Below, piece after piece: positions 1-8,693 of a DNA stretch of 64,000 bases (its first letter is position 1; every line of letters begins with the position of its first letter). Origin of the DNA: Pollutimonas subterranea (GTDB lineage: Bacteria; Pseudomonadota; Gammaproteobacteria; Burkholderiales; Burkholderiaceae_B). Location of the stretch: positions 124,001 to 188,000 of the forward strand of contig NZ_PDNW01000006.1 of the NCBI RefSeq assembly GCF_002849655.1, read 5' to 3'. The notes beneath the pieces were generated by a model. That model made no database searches. It was not told the DNA's origin and saw only the letters and a program-made list of their open reading frames with translations. A program made the translations under genes and the position numbers.

Positions 1-1120
1 ATGCAAGGATGTTGGTCTGGAATGCAATGCTGTCGATCACGTTGATGATTTCGGCCACTTTCCTGGACGAGCTTGTGATGTCGCCCATGGTTTGTACGAC
101 CTGAGCCACCACATCGCCACCCTTGACCGCGATCTGCGCGGCGGATTCGGCCAGCGTACAGGCTTGCTGGGCATTATCGGCGTTCTGCTTGACGGTGGTG
201 GTGAGCTGTTCCATGGTTGCCGCGGTTTCGGCAAGCGAGCTGGCCTGTTCTTCGGTGCGCGATGAAAGGTCCAGATTGCCCGCTGCGATCTGGCTCGATG
301 CCGTAGCAATGGAATTGGCGCCATTGCGCACATCCAGTACAACGCTGGTCAGGCTGTCGTTCATCTGCTTGAGCGCATGCAGCAGCTGGCTGGTTTCATC
401 CTTGCCTTGAATGTCGACGGAGCCGGTAAGGTCGCGCGAGGAAACGGTTTGGGCCAGCCGCAGTGCGCGTTGCAGCGGTTGGGTAATGGAGCGCGTGATA
501 AGCAGGGCAAGGGCTAGGCCGGCCAATACAGCCAGGACAGTCACGCCTATCAGCAGATTCCGTCCGAATGCATTATTGGAATCCAGCAGTGCGGCGTTGT
601 CGTCGATCGACGTCTTTTGAAAGGTGAGCAAGTCATCCACACTTTGCAGATAAGCCCCCTGTAGAACAGGCATGTCACGCTCGATGAAAGTGGCGGTGGC
701 CTGGGGGTTGCCTTTGGATTGCGCGTCAAAAGCCGCGGCGCGCGCATCGCGGTACTGGGCACGTTTCTGCAAGATTACGTTAAACAGCTCGGCCCCTTGC
801 GGATCCGTGACATTCGCATGGACAGCTTCTTGCAGCTTGCTCACGATCGCGCTGGTCTTCGCCATATCCTCCTCGAAGCGGCGCGCCGCTGCGGCATTTG
901 TCGTGTTGGCAGCGGCGACAGTACGCACGCCGTTCAGCGCAATGGCCTTGTTCCACTCGGCAATAAGCCGTTCATTTTTCAAACGGACTTCGATGATGTC
1001 GTCGGTCATGGCGCTGGAAGCTTGCATGCGCCACAGCCCTATGCCGGAAAGAATGGCTACAAGCAGCAGCATGAAGGTGAAAGCGGCAATCAGGCGAGTG
1101 CCGATATTGATATTGTTCAT
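1..1120 (-). CDS. Methyl-accepting chemotaxis protein, 3' end cut by the window edge
   Basis: A reading frame runs open from ATG at 1120 to the left edge, giving 373 residues without a stop. Visible in order are a first membrane helix (about residues 11-30), a periplasmic four-helix-bundle type ligand domain (about 31-188), a second membrane helix (about 189-208), a HAMP linker (about 209-262) and the start of the cytoplasmic signalling domain. The latter carries the methylation-helix signature SSRTEEQASSLAETAATMEQ. The frame ends at FQTNILA, just before the conserved hairpin tip that binds CheA and CheW, so the gene must continue outside the window. The ligand cannot be predicted. It is a membrane chemoreceptor with no other chemotaxis gene in view. 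Confidence 0.93.
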   Translation of the reverse strand, partial: MNNINIGTRLIAAFTFMLLLVAILSGIGLWRMQASSAMTDDIIEVRLKNERLIAEWNKAIALNGVRTVAAANTTNAAAARRFEEDMAKTSAIVSKLQEAVHANVTDPQGAELFNVILQKRAQYRDARAAAFDAQSKGNPQATATFIERDMPVLQGAYLQSVDDLLTFQKTSIDDNAALLDSNNAFGRNLLIGVTVLAVLAGLALALLITRSITQPLQRALRLAQTVSSRDLTGSVDIQGKDETSQLLHALKQMNDSLTSVVLDVRNGANSIATASSQIAAGNLDLSSRTEEQASSLAETAATMEQLTTTVKQNADNAQQACTLAESAAQIAVKGGDVVAQVVQTMGDITSSSRKVAEIINVIDSIAFQTNILA

Positions 1121-1347
1121 CCGGAGTTCCGTGGGAGTGCCCCGCTATGATTAGCTAGGGTTTCTACGGATGTTTACGGCGGGTCCGGGGAAAAGATGAG
1201 GTCGTTTACGGCTAACTGGCCTATTTAGTATGTAAAATTTAGTAAGCTTTACATACCTTTGAACTATACATAGCTTGCGCACTAGAGCATTTTCGGTTCA
1301 AGTGTTTACGGCAGTTCGCTTTAGTGACGCTGTCCTGTTCTGATGAC

Positions 1348-1500
1348 GTTGTACGGGGTGGATGGGGGGCAGTCCGGCACGGCGTGCTTGTTTCCGCGTC
1401 TGCCTCGGTCAGACAGCGGCCGACGACACCCCCCGGCTTCCCTTCGGCAGCACGCGGCGCACGCCTACTCGCCGGACTGCTTCCACCCACCCCATACAAC
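1348..1500. repeat. Long imperfect palindrome A
   Basis: Arms 1348-1378 and 1471-1500 are near-perfect reverse complements (about 26 of 31 positions, starting GTTGTA and ending TACAAC) separated by about 92 bases. The stretch 1121-2132 has no credible intact gene. Open frames across the palindrome on both strands are composition artefacts of GC-rich inverted DNA. It may be a decayed mobile element or a structured RNA; neither is proven. Confidence 0.6.
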
Positions 1501-1682
1501 TGCGCAATAGGAAACTCGCCGAGCATCCGTTCAGAGTAATCAAGCGTCAATTCGGCCATGTAAAAGTTCGCTACCGCGGCTTGGCCAAGAACACGACTGA
1601 ATTGATGACGCTATTTGCGGCGGCCAATTTGTGGAGGGCGCGCAAGCCCTTGATGCGAACGATGGCCGAGTTACGCCCATAA
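1500..1682 (+). pseudogene. IS5-family transposase, C-terminal remnant
   Basis: About 54 codons ending in a TAA at 1680-1682 encode a typical C-terminus of IS5-group DDE transposases, with the pieces [20 protein letters not shown] and [18 protein letters not shown] followed by a basic tail. Recognisable homology begins near 1518. The upstream part of this frame belongs to palindrome A and shows no catalytic DDE residues, so at least 80 percent of the transposase is missing. No terminal inverted repeats of an intact element were seen. This is a scar of a past insertion or recombination. Confidence 0.75.
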
Positions 1683-1835
1683 CGCGACCAACGGTGTCCT
1701 CGCGATACCTATTCAGATGTTCCCTAGTAATGTCTGCGCTTTGCCTTTGCGATCAGGCGTGACTTAGAAGCGGAATGCGTTACTGGCTTGACGTGCACGG
1801 TGGTGAGTGGGCTGGTCCAAGCTTCGCACATGTAA

Positions 1836-2059
1836 AAAGGCGGGTGTGTCGGGGCTGTGCAGGCGCCTCGCGCACGCCGTTTCGGTTAGTCCCATCGAGG
1901 ATGCAAGGCCGCGGCTGCTTGAGCCCGACGGGTGTCGGGCCACTGGCCCGACCGGGCGAGTTCCGCGGTCGCCTCGATGGGGCTGACCGGAACGGGTACC
2001 CTGGCAACGCCAGGGGCGTAGCGCGCGAAGCCGGAACAGAGCCCGACACACCCGCCTTT
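1836..2059. repeat. Long imperfect palindrome B
   Basis: The outer arms 1836-1853 and 2042-2059 are an exact 18-base inverted repeat. Inner arms at about 1879-1900 and 1972-1993 pair again at about 19 of 22 positions, around the exact 10-mer CCCATCGAGG/CCTCGATGGG. The centre holds an 8-bp hairpin (1934-1941 with 1945-1952). The nested pairing over about 220 bases suggests a foldable RNA or a MITE-like element. The small open frames here on both strands have no recognisable product. I see nothing else in 1683-2132. Confidence 0.6.
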
Positions 2060-2132
2060 CACAAGAACGAAAAGCCGTCCCCAACGCCTCTGCGCTGCAG
2101 CGAGCCTCGTAAACTCCTCGACCAAAAATGCA

Positions 2133-2894
2133 CTAGGTCATCAGCCACCCGCCGGCAACGTCCAAGGTCTGGCCGGTAATAAAACGAGCCTGGTCAGAGG
2201 CGAAAAACACGCAGGCGTCTGCAACTTCCTCGGGTGTGCCCAAGCGCTTGAGTGCCGTAACCTGGGTGACGGCATCGTTGGTCTCTTGTGGCACCATCTT
2301 CAGCAGCGGCGTACTGATGCGCCCCGGCGCCAGGGCATTGACCGTTACGTTGTAGTCGCCCAGCTCGCCCGCCCAGTGGCGCGTTGCACCGATCAATGCC
2401 GCTTTGGTGGCCGCATAATGCGCCGCGACGATATCGCAGTACGCTTTACCGGCGACTGACGACATATTGATGATGCGGCCCTCGCGTTTCTTGATCATGC
2501 CCGGAGTCGCGAGGCGGGTCATGTAGAACATGCTGCTCAGGTTGACGGAAACCACGGTGTCCCATTCTTCAGGGGGCATTTCCCATACTTTCAGTGCGCG
2601 GCCGTCCTGCTTTGGCGAAATGCCGACGTTATTGACCAGGATATCAACTGCGCCGAGCTCGGCCGCGACGGTATTGAATGCGGTTTCGCATTCGGCGAAG
2701 CTGGATACATTGGCGTTGACATACACGACGTGATGACCGGCTGCTTTCAGTTCCTTTTCGAAGTTCCTGCCTCCTTCGGCATTGAGGTCGACCAAACCCA
2801 CGCGGGCGCCTTCGGCCAGTAGCGCCCTTACGATGGCCGAACCGATGCCGCCCAGCGCGCCGGTTACCAGCGCCACTTTATTATGGAGTCTCAT
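2133..2894 (-). CDS. SDR-family NAD(P)-dependent oxidoreductase (locus A)
   Basis: This 253-residue protein is a classical short-chain dehydrogenase/reductase. It has the cofactor motif TGALGGIG near residues 11-18, the NNVG structural motif, and the catalytic Ser plus YAATK (Tyr-xxx-Lys) pair. Members oxidise alcohols or reduce ketones in the cytoplasm; the substrate is unknown. The start at 2894 was chosen because MRLHNKVALVTG begins the fold and the ATG overlaps the TGA of the preceding quinone oxidoreductase (TGATG), a sign of translational coupling. A longer frame to 3044 would overlap that gene by 150 bases and adds no fold. It is the last gene of the locus A transporter operon. Confidence 0.9.
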   Translation of the reverse strand: MRLHNKVALVTGALGGIGSAIVRALLAEGARVGLVDLNAEGGRNFEKELKAAGHHVVYVNANVSSFAECETAFNTVAAELGAVDILVNNVGISPKQDGRALKVWEMPPEEWDTVVSVNLSSMFYMTRLATPGMIKKREGRIINMSSVAGKAYCDIVAAHYAATKAALIGATRHWAGELGDYNVTVNALAPGRISTPLLKMVPQETNDAVTQVTALKRLGTPEEVADACVFFASDQARFITGQTLDVAGGWLMT

Positions 2895-3892
2895 CAGGCA
2901 TCCTTGATCTTCAGGGCAATCTTGCCGATATGCCGGCTGCTTTCCATAAGGTCGTGCGCCTTTGGCGCCTCGTGCAGGGGAAAGACGGCATGGATGATGG
3001 GCGTGCACCGGCCTTGCTCCATCAGCGGGAGAACGTGCTCGCACAATGCTTGCGCTATTTTTTCCTTGTCTTCGTCACTGCGTGGACGCAGTGTCGAACC
3101 AGTGAAAGTCAGCCGCTTGGTCATGACGGGCAGGGCGTCGATCTGGCTTTTGCTGCCTTCAAGGAATGCGATCTGCACGAGCCGCCCATTGAGCGCCAGG
3201 GTATGGATGTTCTTGTTGATATAGTCGCCGCCGACCATATCCAGGACGACATCCACGCCGTAGCTCTTGGTGGCCTTCTGGATGACATCCTGGAAGTCCT
3301 GCTCCTTGTACAGAATGGTATGCGCGGCACCGGCCTTTTTGCAGGCGTCGGCCTTTTCTTGATTGCCGACGGTCGTCCAGACTTCGGCGCCGAATTCGCT
3401 GGCAAGCTGGATGGCTGTCAGGCCTATGCCGCTGGAACCGCCATGAACCAGGAATTTTTCGCCGTTGCGTAATTTGCCGCGCTCGAACACATTGGTCCAG
3501 ACGGTGAAGTAATTTTCGGGAATACACGCCGCACTGAGCATGTCCATCCCTTTCGGTACAGGCAGGCAGTGGCGTTCGTCCGCGAGGCAATACTCGGCGT
3601 AGCCACCCCCCGGCGTCAGAGCGCAAACGGCGTCACCGACCTTGCGGTCTTGCACGTCGGGACCGACTGCCGCGATCATGCCGGACACCTCCAGCCCCAA
3701 GTAGGGTGAAGCCCCGGGCGGCGGCGGATAAGAGCCGGATCGCTGCAGGACGTCGGGACGGTTCACGCCCGCATAATGCACGTCGATAAGGACTTGCCGG
3801 CCCGCAGGCTGTGGTCGATCGCGAACAGCGATTTGCATGCAGGCGGATGCGCCGCCCTTGCCATGGTCGATGAATTTGAAGGTAGAAGTCAT
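2894..3892 (-). CDS. Zinc-independent quinone oxidoreductase-like protein (MDR family)
   Basis: The 332 residues form a medium-chain dehydrogenase/reductase of the quinone oxidoreductase (QOR/PIG3) type. An N-terminal GroES-like domain is followed by a Rossmann domain with the dinucleotide motif VHGGSSGIGLTA. The GHE zinc-site motif of alcohol dehydrogenases is replaced by LGLEVSG, so no catalytic zinc is expected. Such enzymes use NADPH to reduce quinones or enones. The gene lies 22 bases after livF and overlaps the SDR start by one base, so it is probably co-transcribed with the uptake system and may act on the imported compound. Confidence 0.88.
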   Translation of the reverse strand: MTSTFKFIDHGKGGASACMQIAVRDRPQPAGRQVLIDVHYAGVNRPDVLQRSGSYPPPPGASPYLGLEVSGMIAAVGPDVQDRKVGDAVCALTPGGGYAEYCLADERHCLPVPKGMDMLSAACIPENYFTVWTNVFERGKLRNGEKFLVHGGSSGIGLTAIQLASEFGAEVWTTVGNQEKADACKKAGAAHTILYKEQDFQDVIQKATKSYGVDVVLDMVGGDYINKNIHTLALNGRLVQIAFLEGSKSQIDALPVMTKRLTFTGSTLRPRSDEDKEKIAQALCEHVLPLMEQGRCTPIIHAVFPLHEAPKAHDLMESSRHIGKIALKIKDA

Positions 3893-3914
3893 AGTATCGT
3901 TTCTCGTTGGTGGA

Positions 3915-4619
3915 TCAGTGACCCAGGTATGCTTTCTTGATATGGGCGTTGCCCAGCAGTTCTTCGCCGGTCCCGCTTATGACAATGGCGCCATTCTCGA
4001 GCACGTAGCCGCGATCGGCCAGCCGCAAGGTTCGGAACACGTTCTGCTCCACCAGCAGGACGGTGACGCCATGGCTGGTAATGTCGCGGACAATATCGAA
4101 CATCTGCTGCACCAGTATGGGCGACAGGCCCAGCGAAGGTTCATCGAACATCAGCAGCTTGGGGTCGGCCATCATGCCGCGTGCAATGGCCACCATTTGC
4201 TGTTCGCCGCCGGATAGCGAACCGGCAAGCTGATTCAGACGTTCTTTGACGCGGGGAAATATTTGAAGCACTTCGTCCATTTTCTGCTGGACGATTGGAC
4301 GGGCGCTACGCTTGAATGAGCCCATGAGCAGGTTGTCCCGAACCGTGAAGTTCGGAAATAATTGGCGACCTTCGGGGATCATGCTGATACCGGTTTCGAC
4401 CATGTCGTACGTGGTGCTGCCGGTCATGTCCCGGCCTTCGAACTCGATTTTTCCCGACATGGTGGGAATCACGCCGCATAGCGTCTTCAGCGTAGTGGTC
4501 TTGCCGGCGCCATTGGCACCGATAAGCGTAACGATTTCGCCCTTGTTGACTTCGAAGTCAATGCCGTCGAGGACTTGCGTTTTTCCATAGCCCGAATGCA
4601 GGTTTGAAACTTTAAGCAT
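3915..4619 (-). CDS. HAAT ABC transporter ATPase, LivF type (locus A)
   Basis: This 234-residue ATPase has Walker A GANGAGKTT, signature LSGGEQQ, Walker B LLMFDEPSLGLSP and the LivF-typical VEQN in place of the H-loop histidine. It would energise import of a branched-chain-amino-acid-like substrate together with the fused LivM-LivG protein. The start at 4619 (MLKVSNLHSGYGKTQ) matches the family N-terminus and overlaps the end of the fused gene by 8 bases. The alternative start at 4709 would add 30 unrelated residues lying inside the upstream gene. Confidence 0.92.
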   Translation of the reverse strand: MLKVSNLHSGYGKTQVLDGIDFEVNKGEIVTLIGANGAGKTTTLKTLCGVIPTMSGKIEFEGRDMTGSTTYDMVETGISMIPEGRQLFPNFTVRDNLLMGSFKRSARPIVQQKMDEVLQIFPRVKERLNQLAGSLSGGEQQMVAIARGMMADPKLLMFDEPSLGLSPILVQQMFDIVRDITSHGVTVLLVEQNVFRTLRLADRGYVLENGAIVISGTGEELLGNAHIKKAYLGH

Positions 4620-6393
4620 CGGCGTACTCCTTGCCCAGATAGGCTTCGATAACGGCCGGGTTTTCGACCACTTCCTTAGGCGGCCCACTGACCAGTACCT
4701 TGCCTTCATTGATGACGATAATGCGGTCGGACAGCGCCATGGTTGCTTGCATCATGTGCTCGATCAGCAATATGGACACACCGGAATCACGTATGCGGCG
4801 CAACATCTTCACCGCTTTCTCCAGGTCGGCAGGGTTCAGGCCCGCCATCACTTCATCGAGCAGGAGGATTTTTGGGCGGATCGCGAGTGCGCGAGCGATT
4901 TCCAGGCGCTTCATGCCGCCCACCGTCAAGTTTCGCGCTTCCGTATGCAGATAGGCGGTAAGGTCTGTCTGGGATGCAACCTCGACGGCGATCTGTTCGG
5001 CTTCATCGCGATCAGACGTATTGATGAAGGCGCCGAGCATGATGTTTTCGAGTACGGTCAAGCCCGTGAAAGGCTTTGCCGTCTGGAATGTGCGGCCCAT
5101 TCCCTTATGGGCAAACTCGTCGGGGGACTTGCAATGGGTCCAGTTTCCATCCCGGTCGACCAGCGAGACGGTGCCTTTGTCGGGCGCCAGAAAGCCCGAC
5201 ATCTGGTTGAATACCGTGGTTTTGCCGGCACCATTCGGTCCGATAATGGCCAGTATCTCGTTTTGGTAGAGCTCGAAAGAGACATTGTCGGTGGCTTGCA
5301 AACCCCCGAAGCTTTTGTATAGCCCTTCTGCCTTCAACACGGGTTTGCCGGGTTGCAGGACATGGCCGCTGTCCATGTCGTGCTGGTATGTCGGCTTGGC
5401 CGGGCGGGTGCCCAGATACGGCAGCCGGGCCAGGAGTTTTTCGATTCTGGGGCCGAATGCACCGGCCAGGCCGTGCGGAATAGTCAGTACGACGACCACC
5501 AGAATAATGCCGTAGACCAGGCCATGCATGCCGTTGCCGACGCTGCTCAGCCACCCGCGAGCGAGCTCTGCGATGGGCAGGACCAGGAATGCACCGGCAA
5601 TAGGACCGGAAATCGTGCCCAGTCCACCGATCAACGCAAACATGGCGATCTGGATCGATAGCTCAAGCGAGAACGCAGAGGCGGGGTCGACGAAAGTCAG
5701 GTAGGTGATGTGGAAGGTGCCGATCAGGCTGGTAAGCATGGCGGAAATCACCGCGGCCCGTATTTTCATTTTGGCGGTTGCGATACCGACAGCCCTGGCC
5801 GCGTCCTCGCGTTCGCGGATGGCAATCAAATAGTGGCCCATGCGGGACTTGCGGACGTACCACGAGGCCCAGACCACCATGACGAAAAGGAAGAACGCGA
5901 TATAAACGTAGTTGATCTTTTCCCGGAAAACGATCCAGGTCCAGCCGATGTTCAGTGGAAGGCTGATGCCACTCGAACCGCCCGTCCAGCTTTCTTCATG
6001 AATGACCAGCAAGCGCACGACCTCGAGGATGGCAATAGTGGCCAGCGCAAAGAACGGGCCTTTCAGGCGCAGGGTCGGGTAACTGATGACCACCGCGACC
6101 AGGCCGGAAATAATGGCGCCTGCGAACATGCCGATCCACGGCGTAATGCCGAAGTTCTGGGTGAGCAGCGTGGCGGTGTAGCCGCCTATCCCGTAGAAGA
6201 CGGCGTGACCGAGAGACAGCTGCCCCGCGTAGCCGCCTACGATGTTCCAAGCGACGGACAGGGCCGAGAATACGAACAGCAAGACAAAGAGATTGGTCCA
6301 GAAGGAACTGCCCATGATCACAGGAATCAGGAGCATGATGGCCATCAGGATCAGGCTGACATAGGCCTTAGGGCTACGGAAATCAGGAAACAA
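4612..6393 (-). CDS. Fused HAAT permease-ATPase (LivM-LivG fusion)
   Basis: A single 593-residue frame joins two subunits normally encoded separately. Residues 1 to about 330 are a multi-helix LivM-type inner-membrane permease with the typical GYAGQLSLGHAVFYGIGGY motif. After a roughly 25-residue linker, residues about 350-593 are a LivG-type ATPase with Walker A GPNGAGKTT, signature region LTVGGMKRLEIARAL, Walker B ILLLDEVMAGLNP and H-loop IEHMM. No stop or frameshift separates the parts. Downstream livF overlaps it and livH lies 12 bases upstream, so stoichiometry would be one fused chain plus LivH and LivF. Similar permease/ATPase fusions are known in this superfamily. Confidence 0.93.
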   Translation of the reverse strand: MFPDFRSPKAYVSLILMAIMLLIPVIMGSSFWTNLFVLLFVFSALSVAWNIVGGYAGQLSLGHAVFYGIGGYTATLLTQNFGITPWIGMFAGAIISGLVAVVISYPTLRLKGPFFALATIAILEVVRLLVIHEESWTGGSSGISLPLNIGWTWIVFREKINYVYIAFFLFVMVVWASWYVRKSRMGHYLIAIREREDAARAVGIATAKMKIRAAVISAMLTSLIGTFHITYLTFVDPASAFSLELSIQIAMFALIGGLGTISGPIAGAFLVLPIAELARGWLSSVGNGMHGLVYGIILVVVVLTIPHGLAGAFGPRIEKLLARLPYLGTRPAKPTYQHDMDSGHVLQPGKPVLKAEGLYKSFGGLQATDNVSFELYQNEILAIIGPNGAGKTTVFNQMSGFLAPDKGTVSLVDRDGNWTHCKSPDEFAHKGMGRTFQTAKPFTGLTVLENIMLGAFINTSDRDEAEQIAVEVASQTDLTAYLHTEARNLTVGGMKRLEIARALAIRPKILLLDEVMAGLNPADLEKAVKMLRRIRDSGVSILLIEHMMQATMALSDRIIVINEGKVLVSGPPKEVVENPAVIEAYLGKEYADA

Positions 6394-6405
6394 GGCGCAC
6401 TCCTT

Positions 6406-7272
6406 TTATTCTGTGCCAAAGCCAAACAGGCCGTTCGGACGCACGACAAGTATCAGCAGGAAAATGCCGAAGTAAACGACTTCTTTCAAGTCGGGCGCGA
6501 TGTAGTAGCCAGCCAGTGTGTCGACAACGCCGATGATCATGGAGCCGGCGACCGCGCCATAAAGGCTGCCCATGCCGCCAAGCACCACGATGACAAATGC
6601 GGTCAGGACAAAGTAAGTGCCTACTGTCGGGAAAACCGGGTACTGGGGCGCGAGCAAGCCGGCCGCAATGCCGACAAAAGCCGTTCCGAGTCCGAAGGCG
6701 ACGATATACACATTCTTGACATTGACGCCCATCAGCATCGCTGCGTAACGATGTTGCGCGACAGCGCGTAGCGCGCGGCCGAGATAGGTGCGATGCATGA
6801 ACAGATGCAACAGGATGGCCAGGCAGATTGCAATGACGAAGGTGATGATCTGGCCGGTAACCATGGTGTAGCCGCCTACCGTAATCGCGTTGGTGCCGGT
6901 CTCGACTGAAGCGCGAAACACATTTGCACCGAAGAGAACCAGGGCCAGGTTCAGCAAAATGGTGGACAGGCCGACGGTGGCAAAAATCTGTATATGTTCA
7001 TCGGAATTGAGCAAGGGCTGGATGATGACTTTCTGCGTCAGTGCGCCCAGTGCAAACAAAATGACGGCGACGGGGACCAGGCCGATATAGGGATGCAGCC
7101 CAAAATTGGCGGCGAGCAGGTAGACCATATACATGCCGACCATCAGGAAATCGCCATGCGCGAAATTGACGACCCGCACGACACCGAAAATCAGCGTAAG
7201 CCCAAGGCTGATAATGGTGTAGGCGCCCCCCAGCAACAATCCGTTGATGATCAGCTGTACAAAAATATCCAT
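6406..7272 (-). CDS. HAAT ABC transporter permease, LivH type (locus A)
   Basis: The 288-residue product begins MDIFVQLIINGLLLGGAYTI and is an integral inner-membrane protein with about eight hydrophobic helices and the LivH signature GLTLIFGVVRVVNFAHGDF. It forms the translocation path with the LivM half of the fusion protein. The start at 7272 was preferred because the family begins there. The upstream in-frame ATG at 7392 lies inside the binding-protein gene and would add a non-hydrophobic 40-residue extension. About 70 bases separate it from the binding-protein gene. Confidence 0.92.
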   Translation of the reverse strand: MDIFVQLIINGLLLGGAYTIISLGLTLIFGVVRVVNFAHGDFLMVGMYMVYLLAANFGLHPYIGLVPVAVILFALGALTQKVIIQPLLNSDEHIQIFATVGLSTILLNLALVLFGANVFRASVETGTNAITVGGYTMVTGQIITFVIAICLAILLHLFMHRTYLGRALRAVAQHRYAAMLMGVNVKNVYIVAFGLGTAFVGIAAGLLAPQYPVFPTVGTYFVLTAFVIVVLGGMGSLYGAVAGSMIIGVVDTLAGYYIAPDLKEVVYFGIFLLILVVRPNGLFGFGTE

Positions 7273-7342
7273 GTTGAAACCTCTTGAAGTAGGAAAAAAG
7301 TAGGCATCCGGATGGATGCCTGCTTTTTCCAGCCCGCAGTCG

Positions 7343-8545
7343 TTACTTCTTGTTGAAGATCGGCTTGCCCAGCGCGAGGTTCTCGGGGGCAATCGTCACC
7401 AGCTTGCCGTCTTGCCACTGCATCAGGTAGAACGTGGATGCGTTGTTTTGACCGTCTTCACCGAATGCGAATGCCCAGCCGTTGGCAGTTGACCCGGCGG
7501 GTTTCTTGTAGGCGAGCACGGCTTCGCGGATTTTGTCCGCGTCGGTGGAATTGGCATTGGCCATGGCCTCGAGGAAGGCCTTTGCGCCCACATAATTGGC
7601 CAGGCTATGGCCGGACTGCGGTCCGCTGTTGTAGGTTGCCTGATAAGCATCCAGGAATTTCTTGAGGCCTGGCGCGCCTTCGGGGTTGATGGAAGACTGC
7701 GGGAAGTCCAGGTCGAAGACGCCGTTCATGCCGGCACCCACGGCCTTGGCCGTGTCAGCCAGCGAATAGCCGCCGCCTGCACCAATAATGATGTCGGGAT
7801 TGAAGCCGGCCGCTTTGGCCTGGCTGAAGAACAAAATGGCGTCGTTCTGATAAGCCGTATGCAGCACGACATTGACGCCCGCGCCCTTCAGCCTGAGTAT
7901 GAGCGAGGAGAGGTCGACCGTCTTGGCGGAATAGGGCAGCACTTCGGCAACCTTGTAGCCCAATTCGCCGGCGCGCTGCTTCTCGGTGGCGGCTACGTCC
8001 GTGCCATAAGGCCCATCTTCGTGGATGATCCCGATAACGATGTTTTCTTTATTCATGCCCGTACCCGGGGCAATGGTTTCGTGCAGCGCATTCACGACCG
8101 ACACGCCATAAAGGGCGGTATTGGGATTGCTGCGGAACAAGTATTTATAGTTCCGTGTCGTGATCTTGTGCGCCGTGGCACCCAGCTCGAAATAAGGGAT
8201 GCCCGCCAGCTCGGTAACAGGCGTGGCGGCATACGAAATGCCCGATGCATAGCTGCCGAATACGGCGGCCACGTCTTGGGACGTGAGGCGCTTGGTCTCG
8301 GACACGGCCTGCGTCGGATCGACCGCATCGGCTTTCAGGACGGTGATTTTTTCGCCGTTGAGGCCGCCGGCTTCGTTGAGTTCGTTGACGGCAAGCTCCA
8401 GCCCCCGAAAACTTTCCTGACCCAGCAAGGCAAGTGCGCCACTAAACGGATATACCGCTCCAACTTTGACGTCGGCGGATGCTGCACTGGTTACCAGAAC
8501 ACCGCAAGCGGCGAACGCCATGGCTACTTTCTTCAACTTGAACAT
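7343..8545 (-). CDS. Periplasmic substrate-binding protein of HAAT transporter (locus A)
   Basis: This 400-residue protein has a clear Sec signal peptide (MFKLKKVAMAFAACGVLV then TSAASA, cleavage near residue 24) and a type I periplasmic binding fold with VGAVYPFSGALALLGQES at the mature N-terminus. This is the leucine/amide-binding family, whose members also bind aromatic acids and other carboxylates. It is the first gene of the leftward locus A operon. A 13-bp palindrome at 8611-8623, 66 bases upstream of the start, probably is the operator. The ligand cannot be named from sequence. Confidence 0.92.
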   Translation of the reverse strand: MFKLKKVAMAFAACGVLVTSAASADVKVGAVYPFSGALALLGQESFRGLELAVNELNEAGGLNGEKITVLKADAVDPTQAVSETKRLTSQDVAAVFGSYASGISYAATPVTELAGIPYFELGATAHKITTRNYKYLFRSNPNTALYGVSVVNALHETIAPGTGMNKENIVIGIIHEDGPYGTDVAATEKQRAGELGYKVAEVLPYSAKTVDLSSLILRLKGAGVNVVLHTAYQNDAILFFSQAKAAGFNPDIIIGAGGGYSLADTAKAVGAGMNGVFDLDFPQSSINPEGAPGLKKFLDAYQATYNSGPQSGHSLANYVGAKAFLEAMANANSTDADKIREAVLAYKKPAGSTANGWAFAFGEDGQNNASTFYLMQWQDGKLVTIAPENLALGKPIFNKK

Positions 8546-8610
8546 GTATAGGCTCCTGCTTTTATTGGGTAGGAATCGGGAGGATGAGTCTGATGTCTCC
8601 GGGTGGGAAA

Positions 8611-8623
8611 ATATATGATATAT
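8611..8623. promoter_or_regulatory. Putative GntR operator, copy 1
   Basis: The sequence ATATATGATATAT is a perfect 13-base palindrome around a central G. It lies 66 bases before the start of the locus A binding-protein gene and recurs exactly (on the other strand) at 9488-9500. Duplication around a GntR-family gene makes it the best candidate for that regulator's binding site. Confidence 0.6.
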
Positions 8624-8629
8624 GTTCTT

Positions 8630-8647
8630 GGAGGCGGAACCGCCTCC
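8630..8647. other. Perfect 18-bp palindrome between gntR and the transporter operon
   Basis: GGAGGCGG and CCGCCTCC are arranged around two A bases. On the minus strand the hairpin follows the gntR stop by about 47 bases but has no following T-run, so it is a weak terminator candidate. It could also limit read-through into the binding-protein promoter or form part of the leader. Confidence 0.4.
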
Positions 8648-8693
8648 CTGATCATTCTAATTATCGCTGCGGGCCAGCGAATCGGGGATTTCC

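Noticed and set aside
1348-1500. Palindrome A as an integron attC site
   Set aside because: The end sequences GTTGTA and TACAAC face the wrong way round and do not fit the attC consensus ends; no integrase or cassette genes are present.
1239-1559. A 106-codon leftward frame over palindrome A
   Set aside because: It spans both arms of an inverted repeat and shows no similarity I recognise; the same DNA gives open frames on both strands.
5710-6771. A 353-codon rightward frame across the livM-livG fusion and livH
   Set aside because: It is composed of low-complexity charged residues typical of antisense frames and crosses two real genes.
8630-8647. Palindrome as a rho-independent terminator of gntR
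   Set aside because: A good stem but no T-run on the minus strand, so it is listed only as a structure.
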